A stretch of 64,000 nucleotides of DNA from Fervidibacillus halotolerans (GCF_026547205.1 NZ_CP106877.1:946001-1010000), one strand, 5' to 3'. Positions 53,021 through 62,778 are shown, numbered from the stretch's first letter. Notes: a model not told the origin generated them from the sequence alone. Made by a program: numbers and translations.

Positions 53021-54118
53021 ATGAAGGAAGTACTTTTTGGAATCGTAGTGATCGGTATTTTATCCGGCTTCCTTTTATTTCGCCGTAAGACGATTCCTAA
53101 TCGAAAAGATGATGAAGGATTTGAAACGATTTCAGTTATTATTCCCGCCCGAAATGAAGAAAAAAATCTTCCCTTTTTACTACAATCGTTACAAAATCAG
53201 ACGATAAAGCCCCTTGAGATTATCGTCGTTGATGACCATTCGGAAGATCGTACGAAAGAGATTGCACGGGAATTTAATGTCACATGTATTTCTGTCACCG
53301 ATCCCCCTAAGGGCTGGACGGGAAAAACATGGGCCGTTTGGAACGGATATTTGCACTCAAATGGCGAAATTCTCGCTTTTTTCGATGCAGATATCCGATT
53401 GGAACCGGATGCTTTACGTGTGTTAATCTCAGCCCGTAAACATTTCGGAAGTGTCCTAAGTGTTATACCGTATCATACGACAGAAAAGTTTTATGAAAAA
53501 TTGGCGATGATAGTAAATCTTTTAAGCGTTTTCACATTTACATCACCATTTGAAACAAACAGTACAAGGAAAGGACTTTACGGATCTTGTATTATTACGA
53601 CTAGAAAGGATTATGAGAAAATCGGTGGTCATAAAAGTATTCAATCGGAAATTTTAGATGATTTATCCTTAGGAGCAAAGTTTCAGCAAGCAAACATCCC
53701 GGTTACAAATTTTATTGGCAAACCCTTTGTGTCCTTTCGAATGTATCCAAACGGGTTGAAAAGTGAGATCGAAGGTTTTGCCAAATCAGCGGCTATCGGT
53801 GCTACAATGTTTACGAAAAAAACATTGTTTTTTATCATTCTTTGGTTAATTGGCTTATTCACATCGGAATTATTTTTATTGTTTTATCAAACAACTTATT
53901 TTTATCCATTATTAATTGGTTATTTATTATATATGATTCAAATATATCTTTTTAACCGTTATATTGGTCAGTTTGGTATCATTCAACCGCTCATCCATTC
54001 CTTATCAGCGTTATTTTTCCTAATCGTCATCTTTTATTCTTTTTACCAATCCAAATTTCGTAAATCTGTGTTATGGAAAGGCCGGTATGTTTCCGTGGGG
54101 AGGGGAGGAATGAGATGA
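53021..54118 (+). CDS. Membrane glycosyltransferase family 2, CrtQ-like
   Basis: This 365-residue protein has an N-terminal membrane helix, a GT-A domain (SVIIPARNEEKNLPFLLQSL, VVDDHSEDRT, ADIRLEPD as the DxD-type site, PPKGWTGKTWAVWNG) and three or four C-terminal helices. The PKGWxGK motif is typical of relatives of the carotenoid glycosyltransferase CrtQ. No other carotenoid gene is visible in the window, so the acceptor is uncertain (carotenoid acid or other lipid). AGAAGGAAGG precedes the start. It overlaps the acyltransferase gene by four bases (ATGA). Confidence 0.78.
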   Translation: MKEVLFGIVVIGILSGFLLFRRKTIPNRKDDEGFETISVIIPARNEEKNLPFLLQSLQNQTIKPLEIIVVDDHSEDRTKEIAREFNVTCISVTDPPKGWTGKTWAVWNGYLHSNGEILAFFDADIRLEPDALRVLISARKHFGSVLSVIPYHTTEKFYEKLAMIVNLLSVFTFTSPFETNSTRKGLYGSCIITTRKDYEKIGGHKSIQSEILDDLSLGAKFQQANIPVTNFIGKPFVSFRMYPNGLKSEIEGFAKSAAIGATMFTKKTLFFIILWLIGLFTSELFLLFYQTTYFYPLLIGYLLYMIQIYLFNRYIGQFGIIQPLIHSLSALFFLIVIFYSFYQSKFRKSVLWKGRYVSVGRGGMR

Positions 54119-54744
54119 TTTTCCTTTTAACACTTATTAGTTTTTTCAGTGGATCGTTAATGTTTTCCTATTGGCTCGGCCTGTTGAAAAAGAAAAATAT
54201 TAAATCGGTCGGTGATGGTAACCCGGGTGCAGCCAACCTTTGGAAAGCTGCAGGATATAAATTTGGGATTTTCGGAGTCCTCCTTGATTTTTTAAAAGGG
54301 TATATTCCTATAAAACTCATACTAAAAAATGAACTTGTATCAGATGTTCAATGGCTTCCAATTGCACTTGCTCCATTATTGGGCCATGCCTTTTCACCCT
54401 TTTTAAAATTTCACGGTGGAAAGGCATTGGCGGTATCCTTTGGAATGTGGAGTGCTTTAACATCTTTCCACGTTTCCTTTGCATATGCGGTCATTTTGGC
54501 CATCATGTTTTCCACTCTTCATGTCATCAAAAAAGGGAAACCGATATCGAGTGAAGAGGATGGCTTCCAGGCAACTTTAGGTATGTTTTTATTGTCCTTT
54601 TATTTGCATTATCGGGATTTTCCAATGTATATTTTGGCGATTTGGTTAGGCAATTTTTTACTCTTTTTATATAAAAATCGAACTGGGAATATGCAAGTAA
54701 TTAAAAATTGGGTTAATAAACGTAACCGGGAGCTTCATGTATAA
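54115..54744 (+). CDS. PlsY-like acyltransferase
   Basis: This 209-residue protein starts at ATG 54115, overlapping the glycosyltransferase stop, with GGGGAGGGGAGG upstream. It has five to six membrane helices and PlsY signatures slightly altered: GDGNPGAANLWKAAG for GSGNPGATN, DFLKGYIP, and GHAFSPFLKFHGGKALA for GHxFPxFxxFKGGKGVA. It is probably a specialised paralogue of acyl-phosphate:glycerol-3-phosphate acyltransferase. Coupling with a CrtQ-like glycosyltransferase suggests the two build an acylated glycolipid. Confidence 0.8.
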   Translation: MIFLLTLISFFSGSLMFSYWLGLLKKKNIKSVGDGNPGAANLWKAAGYKFGIFGVLLDFLKGYIPIKLILKNELVSDVQWLPIALAPLLGHAFSPFLKFHGGKALAVSFGMWSALTSFHVSFAYAVILAIMFSTLHVIKKGKPISSEEDGFQATLGMFLLSFYLHYRDFPMYILAIWLGNFLLFLYKNRTGNMQVIKNWVNKRNRELHV

Positions 54745-54755
54745 AGGAGGCTAAC

Positions 54756-55244
54756 CTATTCCAAATTCGTTAAATAGGCACTGAGCATCCAATGTTGTTT
54801 TTCAAAAAATTCGATGGAATTACCGGTTAAACCACCAGTATAGGCACTGTCGACTTTTTCATTAATGGCTCGTAGTTGACGGATTAACGTTTGCAAGTCC
54901 TTGATGACAATGTTTGCCACTGTCGGCCCATTATAATCCATCGTCGAGGGAAGTTCGGTGATGGTCGCTAGTCGCAAAGCTTCTGAAAGGGATCCAACTG
55001 GGTAAAAACCAATCATTTTAATCCGTTCGGCAATCCGATCAATTTCATCACCAACATAATGGTATAATTCGTCTGTTTTTTCATGAATCGCAAAAAAGCT
55101 CATCCCAACTACGTTCCAGTGAAGATTATGAAGTTTAATGAACATCACTTGTAAATTAGCTAAATACCGATTCAACTCACGTGCAGCTTGTTCGGCTTCA
55201 ACCGGGTTTAACCCGAGATTTTCCGGATTCACTTTATAATTCAA
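54756..55244 (-). CDS. dps: Dps-family ferritin-like protein
   Basis: This 162-residue protein starts at TTG 55244 after AAGGAGTGAGTACG; a start at 55271 lacks a site. The ferroxidase motif HNLHWNVVGMSFFAIHEKTDELY and DEIDRIAERI are present, so it should oxidise iron and protect DNA as a dodecamer. It is transcribed on its own from the minus strand, convergent with the acyltransferase gene, with no obvious terminator in the 11-base gap. Confidence 0.93.
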   Translation of the reverse strand: MNYKVNPENLGLNPVEAEQAARELNRYLANLQVMFIKLHNLHWNVVGMSFFAIHEKTDELYHYVGDEIDRIAERIKMIGFYPVGSLSEALRLATITELPSTMDYNGPTVANIVIKDLQTLIRQLRAINEKVDSAYTGGLTGNSIEFFEKQHWMLSAYLTNLE

Positions 55245-55305
55245 CGTACTCACTCCTTCTTTGATCATCAATATCTACTGGGCTTCATCATTAACGTATG
55301 ATGAA

Positions 55306-55339
55306 AATAAAAAAACGTCCGCCCAAAAAAGGTGGCGGA
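55306..55339 (-). terminator. Terminator after putP
   Basis: On the minus strand TCCGCC (55339-55334) pairs with GGCGGA (55323-55318), followed by CGTTTTTTTATTTTC. Confidence 0.8.
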
Positions 55340-55370
55340 GGAAGGAAAAACATGAATTTGTTCCTTTCGT

Positions 55371-56816
55371 TTATTGTTGATTTTCTGATGCCGGTTGATC
55401 TGGAAATAGAAGGCTAAAGACAATCCCGAAAAAGGCTGCGATAAAGAAGGTTGAAAATCGAGACGTAATGATGTCGTCAAGGGGCGTGTTAATCCAAAGA
55501 AGGGTGAAGAAAAAGCCAGATATGATCGTGGCTATCACTCCTGCACTTGAATATCGTTTCCAAAAAAAGGTCATTAAAATGGCAGGGGATAAAGTACATC
55601 CGACACCGGCCCAAGCCCAACTGACGATTAAATAAATCAATGATTCGGACGTAAGGGCGATGAGCATTCCAACGAGTCCTGAGAGAATAACGGTCAACCG
55701 TGATACCGTAAGCAATTGTTTATCGGTTAATTTGATTTTCAATGTTTTATGAATAATATCTTCACTGATCGAACTTGTAACGACCATTAATTGGGAGTTG
55801 GCTGTTGTAATAATAGCAGCCATAATTCCAGCTAACAAAATTCCAGCGATCCAAGAAGGAAATAAATCGATAATCATCGTCGGTAAAATCGTTTCCACAT
55901 CGGAAAACGTATCTTGTTTATACAACGCAATCGCTGCCAAACCGATGAGGAAGGCACCGGTATAAGCGAGAATCGTCCAAATAATTCCAATGGCGATTCC
56001 TTGTTTTGCTTCCTGTTCGTTTTTCAGTGCCATAAAGCGGGAACTGAGTTGAGGTTGGCCACCTAAATATCCAAAAAACCAGGAAAAATGATTAAAAAAC
56101 AGAACACCAAGGGCAAAACCTGTCGTTCCCCCAAACCATAGAGGGAACGTTTCTCCCGCTTCCACAAGGGATGTAGAAAGGGATACGTCCGATTGAAAAA
56201 TGTGAATAAAGGCAATGATTGGCAAGACAAGTAACGTAACAAGCATCATCACACTTTGAATCATATCTGTCCAAACAACGGAAATAAATCCACCAAAAAA
56301 TGCGATTGCTATAACGATGAGCGTAGTCAAGATGATTCCGGTTGTCACGCTCATGTTAAAAGAGGTAAAAAACAACTTTCCTGCCCCGGCAAACTGGGCA
56401 CCGACATAAAACATAAAAAAACTAGCAATCAAAATCGTAGCAACCCACCGAATTAGATCTGCTTTTTGCCCAAATCTTGTCGCCAAATAGTCGGGAAGTG
56501 TCAATACCCCGTAGCGATCTGCTTCCTTCATAAATTTTTTCGCTAAAAAAAGCCAAGCAAATATAATACCGATTGAAACGCCGATCGCTACCCAGATTCC
56601 TGCCAAACCGGTTGAAAATACGAATCCAGTAAAACCAAGGAGAAGCCATGACGACTCACCTGTCGCCCGCTCAGAAAAGGCAAGAGCCCATCCAGGTAGT
56701 TTTTTCCCTCCGAGAATAAAATCTGCGTGGGTCAACTTTTGACGACTCGTCATATAACTGATCCCAATGATTACAATAAAATACAAAATAAATACGGTTA
56801 GAATCGTCGAATTCAT
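55371..56816 (-). CDS. putP: Sodium/proline symporter family protein
   Basis: This 481-residue SSS-family transporter has about twelve membrane helices. Motifs seen are GGKKLPGWALAFSERATGESSWLLLGFTG, cut here to its core GWALAFSERATGESSWL, YLATRFGQKADLIRW and the Na+-site helix AAIITTANSQLMVVTSSISEDI. These match PutP/OpuE-type proline symporters; other substrates remain possible. AAAGGGGGATTGG precedes the start. A near-consensus cre site 26-39 bases upstream of the start suggests CcpA control. Confidence 0.88.
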   Translation of the reverse strand: MNSTILTVFILYFIVIIGISYMTSRQKLTHADFILGGKKLPGWALAFSERATGESSWLLLGFTGFVFSTGLAGIWVAIGVSIGIIFAWLFLAKKFMKEADRYGVLTLPDYLATRFGQKADLIRWVATILIASFFMFYVGAQFAGAGKLFFTSFNMSVTTGIILTTLIVIAIAFFGGFISVVWTDMIQSVMMLVTLLVLPIIAFIHIFQSDVSLSTSLVEAGETFPLWFGGTTGFALGVLFFNHFSWFFGYLGGQPQLSSRFMALKNEQEAKQGIAIGIIWTILAYTGAFLIGLAAIALYKQDTFSDVETILPTMIIDLFPSWIAGILLAGIMAAIITTANSQLMVVTSSISEDIIHKTLKIKLTDKQLLTVSRLTVILSGLVGMLIALTSESLIYLIVSWAWAGVGCTLSPAILMTFFWKRYSSAGVIATIISGFFFTLLWINTPLDDIITSRFSTFFIAAFFGIVFSLLFPDQPASENQQ

Positions 56817-56841
56817 TCCAATCCCCCTTTATACGTCGGAT

Positions 56842-56855
56842 AGTAAGCGTTTACA
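56842..56855 (-). promoter_or_regulatory. cre site upstream of putP
   Basis: Read on the minus strand TGTAAACGCTTACT fits the CcpA consensus TGWNANCGNTNWCA at all but the last position. Confidence 0.7.
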
Positions 56856-56951
56856 AAAGACTTGACCGCCTTTTTTACATATGTATGTCGTCCAGTGAAA
56901 AAAATGAGCCCTTTTCTTTTCAAAGGAAAAGGACTAGTTAAAACAATTTCA

Positions 56952-56975
56952 TAAAAAAAGCCCGGGTAAACCGGA
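56952..56975 (-). terminator. Terminator after LysR gene
   Basis: On the minus strand CCGG-TTTAC-CCGG forms a short GC stem followed by GCTTTTTTTAT. Confidence 0.6.
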
Positions 56976-57005
56976 CAAATATTTGATCATCAATGTTTCT
57001 TAAAA

Positions 57006-57878
57006 TTATATTAAGTCGAGAAAATTTTTAGCTTGTTGTGGAAGATATCGATCTTTAAGCCAAATAACACATGCTTTCGAAACAATCGTCTCATCGGTAA
57101 TCGGTAAAACCGTTACGTTGCCACTAAATGGTTTTAAAAATGTCGATTCTGGAACGATACTAACCCCTAACCCTTCACTTACGAGCCCCAAGAGCATATC
57201 CACATCTGGACATTCACAAATAATTTTCGGTTGATACCCTCGTTTATGAAACGCTTCTAAAATGACTTCAAATTGACCGATTCCTTGAATGCGATGGAGA
57301 AGCATAAGGGGAAGCTGGGCCAATTCTTCCAATGAAATATGCTCTTTTTCCCTCCAATGCTGCCACGAACGAGGTAAGACGGCTACATACCGTTCATCAG
57401 GTAAAGGGATGGATGAAAAAGATTCCAATTGAAGGGGAAGGCGGACGAAGGCGATGTCGATCTCCTTCTTTTTTAACTGCTCGGATAACATATAGGTATC
57501 TCCTTCACGTAATTCAAAGGTTACATTCGGATACATTTTTTGAAATTTCTTCAATCGCTCAGGCAAATAGGAGAAACAAGTTTTTGCACAACCGATGGAA
57601 AGCTTCCCTTTTACCCCTTTTTTCGTATCTTGCACTTCCAAAATCGTATCCTCTAATTGTTCGAAGATCGATTGTAGACGAGTATACAAAACATTTCCCG
57701 CTTTTGTTAATTCCATTTTTCGACCGTTACGTTCAAATAAAACGACATCCAATTCTTCCTCGAGTAATTTTAAACTTTGGCTAAGGGGAGGTTGGGCCAT
57801 ATGTAACACTTTGGCCGCCTTTGTAATTTGCCCTTCCTTTGCAATTGTATAGAAATACCGTAACTGTTTTAAATCCAT
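57006..57878 (-). CDS. LysR-family regulator, likely of hpa operon
   Basis: This 290-residue protein starts at ATG 57878, after TGGAGGG; an upstream extension would be hydrophobic and unlike LysR proteins. The N-terminal helix-turn-helix is GQITKAAKVLHMAQPPLSQSLKLLEEEL, and the effector domain includes GKLSIGCAKTC and GLGVSIVPEST. It is divergent from hpaB with a symmetrical LysR-type box between them, so it probably activates the operon with 4-hydroxyphenylacetate or a ring-cleavage product as inducer. The CcpC/BenM-like subgroup is possible. Confidence 0.88.
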   Translation of the reverse strand: MDLKQLRYFYTIAKEGQITKAAKVLHMAQPPLSQSLKLLEEELDVVLFERNGRKMELTKAGNVLYTRLQSIFEQLEDTILEVQDTKKGVKGKLSIGCAKTCFSYLPERLKKFQKMYPNVTFELREGDTYMLSEQLKKKEIDIAFVRLPLQLESFSSIPLPDERYVAVLPRSWQHWREKEHISLEELAQLPLMLLHRIQGIGQFEVILEAFHKRGYQPKIICECPDVDMLLGLVSEGLGVSIVPESTFLKPFSGNVTVLPITDETIVSKACVIWLKDRYLPQQAKNFLDLI

Positions 57879-57978
57879 ACAAAACCCTCCAAATGAACAA
57901 TAGAGGTATATATAAAGTGTAGCGAAAAACAAAAATATTTTCAAATTTATAATCATTTTAAAAATTATATAAATAAAA

Positions 57979-57997
57979 CTATATAAGTTAAATATAG
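57979..57997. promoter_or_regulatory. LysR-type operator (T-N11-A)
   Basis: CTATAT-AAGTTAA-ATATAG is a perfect 6-bp dyad with the T-N11-A layout of LysR boxes, lying between the divergent LysR gene and hpaB, 111 bases before hpaB. Confidence 0.6.
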
Positions 57998-58107
57998 ATC
58001 TTGAATGAAATTAATATTATTTATGAATTCGGAAAAATGGTACAATTCGTATACAGGCATAAATTTGTCTGAGCATCGTAAGAAGGAATTGAAAGGAGGA
58101 AGAAGCG

Positions 58108-59583
58108 TTGCCGGCGAAAACGGGGGATCAATATATTGAACGGTTAAAGAAAGCAAATAACAATGTGTACGTAAATGGCAAACGGGTAGATGATGTAACG
58201 GAACATCCGGCTTTTAAAAATGTTGTCCGTTCAATGGCAAAATTGTATGATCGACAATTTGAAAAGGAAGAAAAGATGTTGTATCCTTCACCGACGACGG
58301 GAGAAAAGGTTGGGAAAACCTTTATGGTGCCAACGTCGATTGATGAACTGATCGAACGTAGGGAAGCGATTATGGAATGGCAAAGTATTACCCACGGATT
58401 CATGGGACGGTCACCGGATTATTTAAACGCAGATGTGATGATGATGGGACCAGCTGCATCCTTTTTTTCGGAAGGTGATCCGAAGTTTGCGGAAAATGCA
58501 CGGAATTATGCCGAGTATGCACGGGAAAATGACCTTAGTTTAACCCATACGTTAATTCATCCGCAAGTCAATCGGGCAAAGGCAGTATCGGAACAGCGGG
58601 ATCGGAACGTGGCTTTACATTTGGTGAAAAAAACGGAAGAAGGGATCGTTGTAGACGGTATTCGGCTATTGGCAACTCAAGGAGCGATTACCGATGAATT
58701 GCTCGTCTTTCCTTCTACCGTAAAAAAATCTGGAGAAAAGGATGATCCGTACGCCCTTGCATTTGCTATTCCGAATAATACTCCGGGTTTGAAATTTTTA
58801 TGTCGGGAACCGTTTTACATGGGTGAACATTCCTACGATTATCCATTAAGTTCCCAATTTGAAGAAGGGGATGCGATCGTATCCTTCGAAAATGTACTCG
58901 TGCCATGGGATCGGGTATTTATTTTAGAAAATTCATCCCTTTGCAATCGATATTTTCGAGAAACGAATGCCGTTGTTCATATGGCGCACCAGGTTGTCGC
59001 AAAGGATATTGCTAAGACTGAATTTCTTTTAGGTGTCGTTTTATTGTTGATGGAGTCGATTGGAATCGAAGGTTTCCAACACGTACAAGATAAGGGAACG
59101 GAAATCAAGCTCGTTTTGGAAACGATGAAATCCCATTTATATCGGGCGGAACATCATGCCCAATTGGATCGATGGGGGGTTATGACACCGGATTACGAAG
59201 CCCTCGATGCTGCTCGAAATTGGTATCCGAGGATGTATCCCCGTTTGGCAGAAATCGTCCGTATATTAGGTGCTTCCGGATTAATGGGACTTCCGACATA
59301 TAATGATTTTACAAATGAGGAAATCGGTCCGCTCCTTCATCGGGCGATGCAAGGGAAACAGATCGACGGTTTTGAACGGGTTCAATTATTCCGTCTTGCT
59401 TGGGATATGACGATGAGTGCGTTTGGAAGTAGGCAAACCCATTATGAATATTATTTCTTTGGAGATCCCGTTCGAATGGGGATGGCGTATTTCGAAAACT
59501 TTGATAAAGAACCATATAAACAAAGAGTAAAAGAATACCTTCAACAGTTAAATTCGTCCAAACCTTATTATATTCGTACGTAG
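58108..59583 (+). CDS. hpaB: 4-Hydroxyphenylacetate 3-monooxygenase, oxygenase
   Basis: This 491-residue FADH2-using monooxygenase converts 4-hydroxyphenylacetate to 3,4-dihydroxyphenylacetate. Family segments seen are TGDQYIERLKKAN at the N-terminus, GFMGRSPDYLNA, HPQVNRAK, VDGIRLLATQGAITDELLVFP, ENVLVPWDRVF and the C-terminal RKMQGKQIDGFERVQLFRLAWD-type helix. TTG 58108 is the start, after AAAGGAGGAAGAAGCG. It needs reduced flavin from HpaC, encoded 142 bases downstream. First gene of the operon facing the LysR regulator. Confidence 0.95.
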   Translation: MPAKTGDQYIERLKKANNNVYVNGKRVDDVTEHPAFKNVVRSMAKLYDRQFEKEEKMLYPSPTTGEKVGKTFMVPTSIDELIERREAIMEWQSITHGFMGRSPDYLNADVMMMGPAASFFSEGDPKFAENARNYAEYARENDLSLTHTLIHPQVNRAKAVSEQRDRNVALHLVKKTEEGIVVDGIRLLATQGAITDELLVFPSTVKKSGEKDDPYALAFAIPNNTPGLKFLCREPFYMGEHSYDYPLSSQFEEGDAIVSFENVLVPWDRVFILENSSLCNRYFRETNAVVHMAHQVVAKDIAKTEFLLGVVLLLMESIGIEGFQHVQDKGTEIKLVLETMKSHLYRAEHHAQLDRWGVMTPDYEALDAARNWYPRMYPRLAEIVRILGASGLMGLPTYNDFTNEEIGPLLHRAMQGKQIDGFERVQLFRLAWDMTMSAFGSRQTHYEYYFFGDPVRMGMAYFENFDKEPYKQRVKEYLQQLNSSKPYYIRT

Positions 59584-59725
59584 TTTATCAAATACGTTTT
59601 TGGACAGTTTTGAAAGCGATTTCTAATTTCTGAGTATGATTTACAATTCATTTTCATTATTTATATAAAATTGGTCCGCGATCGTTCGGATCATTTGAAC
59701 AAATATTAAGGGGGTATCGAAGGGA

Positions 59726-60199
59726 ATGGATGAAAAACAGTTTCGTCAAGCGATGGGTAAATTTGCGACAGGGGTAACGGTGATTACTACTTCAGATGGG
59801 AAAGATATTCACGGCATGACAGCAAATGCGTTTATGTCTGTGTCACTAGATCCAAAGCTCGTTGTCATATCCGTAAACAATCGAGCTCAAATGTATGAAA
59901 AAATTCAACAAACGAAAACGTATGCGGTTAGCATTTTAAACGAAACACAATCGGATATATCGATGCATTTTGCGAAACAAAAACAATTGGATCGTTCCGT
60001 CGAATTTGAACAATTAAATGGATTGCCCGTTATAAAAGATGCTTTGGCCTTTATTACTTGTGACTTGGAAGAAGCATTTAAGGCAGGTGATCACACGTTA
60101 TTTCTCGGCCGTGTAACAGGGATAAAAATAAATGAGAAAAAGAAAAAACCGTTAACGTATTTTGAAGGAAATTATGGAACCATTTTATCCTTCGATTAG
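59726..60199 (+). CDS. hpaC: Flavin reductase of HpaBC
   Basis: This 157-residue flavin reductase-like (FMN-binding split barrel) protein supplies FADH2 to HpaB. Motifs are FRQAMGKFATGVTVITTSDG, HGMTANAFMSVSLDPKLVVISV and a C-terminal GDHTLFLGRV. Its length is normal for the small component. GAAGGG or GGGGGT upstream can serve as ribosome binding site. It is followed by hpaD 29 bases later. Confidence 0.92.
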   Translation: MDEKQFRQAMGKFATGVTVITTSDGKDIHGMTANAFMSVSLDPKLVVISVNNRAQMYEKIQQTKTYAVSILNETQSDISMHFAKQKQLDRSVEFEQLNGLPVIKDALAFITCDLEEAFKAGDHTLFLGRVTGIKINEKKKKPLTYFEGNYGTILSFD

Positions 60200-60228
60200 G
60201 GATCAATCGGAAAGGAGGTTAAGTCTAG

Positions 60229-61203
60229 GTGAATATTATCCGAGCAGCCCGAGCGGTATTACATGTGACGGATTTGGAAAAATCAAAAGCATTTTATGAA
60301 GCGCTCGGTTTTGTCGAAACGTACGCGGATGATCATGCGGTCTATTATCGAGGATTAGAAGAACATGTGCACCATAGTCTCGTTTTAAAGAAAAAGAGGC
60401 GACCGGCGGTAGAATGTATTAGTTTTAAAGTGATGTCTGAAGAGGATTTGGATCATCTGGCTGATTTATACGAAAGGGCGGGATTTTCCGTCATTTGGAT
60501 TGAAAAAGGAAAAGAAATGGGAATGGGAAGAACATTGAGGGTGCAAGACTTATCGGGACTGCCAATCGAATTTTTCGCCGAAATGGAAAGTAAAGAGCGT
60601 TTGTTACAACGGTATGACTTATATAAAGGTGCAAAGGTACAACGGATCGACCATTTCAATTGTCAAGTGACGGATGTAAAACAAGTCGCCCATTTCTTCC
60701 AGGAAACCCTCGGCTTTAAATGTTCAGAATATACGGTCGATGATTCGGAAAACTTGTGGGCCATATGGTTACATCGAAAACCGAACGTGCACGATATCGC
60801 AATTATGAACGGAAAAGGTCCACGTCTACATCATATCGGATTTTGGGTAAAGGACGCGATGAATATCATCGATGCTTGCGATATTTTAGCTGCACTAGGA
60901 TATGGGGATCAAATCGAACGGGGTCCGGGTCGCCACGGTCTATCCAATGCCTTTTTCCTTTATTTACGGGACCCGGATGGGCATCGAATCGAATTGTATA
61001 ACGGGGATTATTTGACGAGTGACCCGGATTTTAAACCGATCCGATGGCATTTGAATGATTCGATGCGTCAAACATTTTGGGGACATGCTGCACCTGATAG
61101 CTGGTTTGAGGAGGCTTCTGAAGTTTTAGATGTAAAAACCGGTAAAAAAATTCCTCTCCAAGAACCGAAGCTACAACAGAAAAAACCAGAATTTATGATT
61201 TAA
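60229..61203 (+). CDS. hpaD: 3,4-Dihydroxyphenylacetate 2,3-dioxygenase
   Basis: This 324-residue extradiol ring-cleaving dioxygenase of the two-domain vicinal oxygen chelate type opens homoprotocatechuate to 5-carboxymethyl-2-hydroxymuconate semialdehyde. The N-terminal domain begins AARAVLHVTDLEKSKAFYEA. The catalytic domain has metal ligands in RIDHFNCQV, LHHIGFWV and GHRIELYNG. GTG 60229 is the start, with GGAAAGGAGG upstream. A C-terminal extension with EVLDVKTGKKIPL is typical of the Gram-positive enzyme. Confidence 0.94.
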   Translation: MNIIRAARAVLHVTDLEKSKAFYEALGFVETYADDHAVYYRGLEEHVHHSLVLKKKRRPAVECISFKVMSEEDLDHLADLYERAGFSVIWIEKGKEMGMGRTLRVQDLSGLPIEFFAEMESKERLLQRYDLYKGAKVQRIDHFNCQVTDVKQVAHFFQETLGFKCSEYTVDDSENLWAIWLHRKPNVHDIAIMNGKGPRLHHIGFWVKDAMNIIDACDILAALGYGDQIERGPGRHGLSNAFFLYLRDPDGHRIELYNGDYLTSDPDFKPIRWHLNDSMRQTFWGHAAPDSWFEEASEVLDVKTGKKIPLQEPKLQQKKPEFMI

Positions 61204-61247
61204 CCATTCGATTTTTCTTTTCACGTCCGAAAAATGGAGGTAGAGAA

Positions 61248-62771
61248 ATGATGGAAAAGCAAAAGGTTGAAAATCATCGGTCGTCGTTAAAAAACTCGTT
61301 AAACGATGTGAAATTGTATATCGACGGATCGTTTGTTGAAGCCGATTCAAAAGATACTTTTTTAAATATTGACCCGTTTACAAGCGAGCCGTTGAATACC
61401 GTTGCAAAAGGGGATGAAAGGGATATAGACAAAGCTGTAACGGCGGCGAAAAAAGCTTTCCAAATATGGGGAAAAGAAAAACAAAAGGAACGCTTGAAAT
61501 ACGTGTATAAAATTGGTGAATTAATCGAAGCCCGAGTGGAAGAGATCGCCTTGATGGAAAGTTTAGACACGGGTCTTCCGATTAAACAGACGAAAAAGCA
61601 AGTCGAGCGGGCTGCACAAAATTTTCGGTTTTATGCAGATATGGTTAAAACCCATTTATACGGTGAGGCATACCAAGTCGATGATGAATTTATCAACTAT
61701 ACCGTCCGAAAACCGGTCGGTGTGGCAGGATTGATTACACCTTGGAACGCTCCGTTTATGCTAGAAACGTGGAAGATCGCCCCAGCGTTGGCTACGGGGA
61801 ATACGGTCGTGTTAAAACCCGCGGAATGGTCTCCCCTTACGGCTAATCTTTTAGCCGAAATCATCGATGAAGCGGGTCTTCCAAAGGGAGTGTTTAATGT
61901 CGTACATGGCTATGGGGAAACAGCTGGAGCCGCCCTCGTCCGCCACCCGGACGTCCAAATCATTTCCTTTACCGGTGAAACGACAACCGGATCGGAAATT
62001 ATGAAAAATGGAGCGGATACGTTAAAACGATTTTCAATGGAGCTTGGTGGAAAATCGCCGATTATCGTTTTTGAAGATGCGGATCTTGATCGGGCGTTGG
62101 ATGCGGCCGTCTGGGGTGTATTTTCCTTCAATGGGGAACGTTGTACAGCCAATTCCCGATTATACGTTCATGAACGTATCGCCGACTTATTTTTAACGAA
62201 ATTAAAGGAACGGGTCAAAAACATCGTTGTTGGTGATCCGTTAGATGATCGTACGGAAGTGGGACCGCTTATTACGAAGGAACATTACGATCGGGTGATG
62301 AACTATATCCAATTGGCGGAAGATGAAGGGTGCGAACTTTTTTGGGGGGATGTTCCAGAACCGTTTAGCGATCGAAATTTCGTACCACCGACTCTTTTGC
62401 TTCAGGCAAAAAATGAGATGCGGGTCGTTCAAGAGGAAATTTTTGGTCCAGTGATGGCCGTGTTAACCTTCCAAACAGAGGAAGAAGTAGTCGAAATGGC
62501 AAATGATGTGAAATACGGTTTAGCCGCCTACGTATGGACAAACAACATAAAGCGGGGGCATAAAATTGCACAAATGATGGAATCAGGAATGGTTTGGTTA
62601 AATTCCCAAAATGTACGAGATTTACGAATCCCCTTCGGAGGATCCAAATATAGTGGAATTGGTCGAGAAGGTGGCCATTATGCCTTTGATTTTTATACGG
62701 AAACCCAAATCATTCACGTTGCAGTTGGTAACCACCGTATTCCTCAATTTGGAAAAAATAGTGGGGGGTAA
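61248..62771 (+). CDS. hpaE: 5-Carboxymethyl-2-hydroxymuconate semialdehyde dehydrogenase
   Basis: This 507-residue NAD-dependent aldehyde dehydrogenase oxidises the ring-cleavage product to the dicarboxylate. Conserved parts are VGLITPWNAPFMLETWK-like (GVAGLITPWNAPFML), the catalytic Glu in MELGGKSP, the nucleophile Cys in FNGERCTANSR and EEIFGPVMAV. AATGGAGGTAG precedes ATG 61248. Assignment to HpaE rather than a general ALDH rests on operon position. Confidence 0.92.
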   Translation: MMEKQKVENHRSSLKNSLNDVKLYIDGSFVEADSKDTFLNIDPFTSEPLNTVAKGDERDIDKAVTAAKKAFQIWGKEKQKERLKYVYKIGELIEARVEEIALMESLDTGLPIKQTKKQVERAAQNFRFYADMVKTHLYGEAYQVDDEFINYTVRKPVGVAGLITPWNAPFMLETWKIAPALATGNTVVLKPAEWSPLTANLLAEIIDEAGLPKGVFNVVHGYGETAGAALVRHPDVQIISFTGETTTGSEIMKNGADTLKRFSMELGGKSPIIVFEDADLDRALDAAVWGVFSFNGERCTANSRLYVHERIADLFLTKLKERVKNIVVGDPLDDRTEVGPLITKEHYDRVMNYIQLAEDEGCELFWGDVPEPFSDRNFVPPTLLLQAKNEMRVVQEEIFGPVMAVLTFQTEEEVVEMANDVKYGLAAYVWTNNIKRGHKIAQMMESGMVWLNSQNVRDLRIPFGGSKYSGIGREGGHYAFDFYTETQIIHVAVGNHRIPQFGKNSGG

Positions 62772-62778
62772 GGATAAA

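Noticed and set aside
59309-59515. Minus-strand frame within hpaB
   Set aside because: Shadow frame in a conserved coding region without any start signal.
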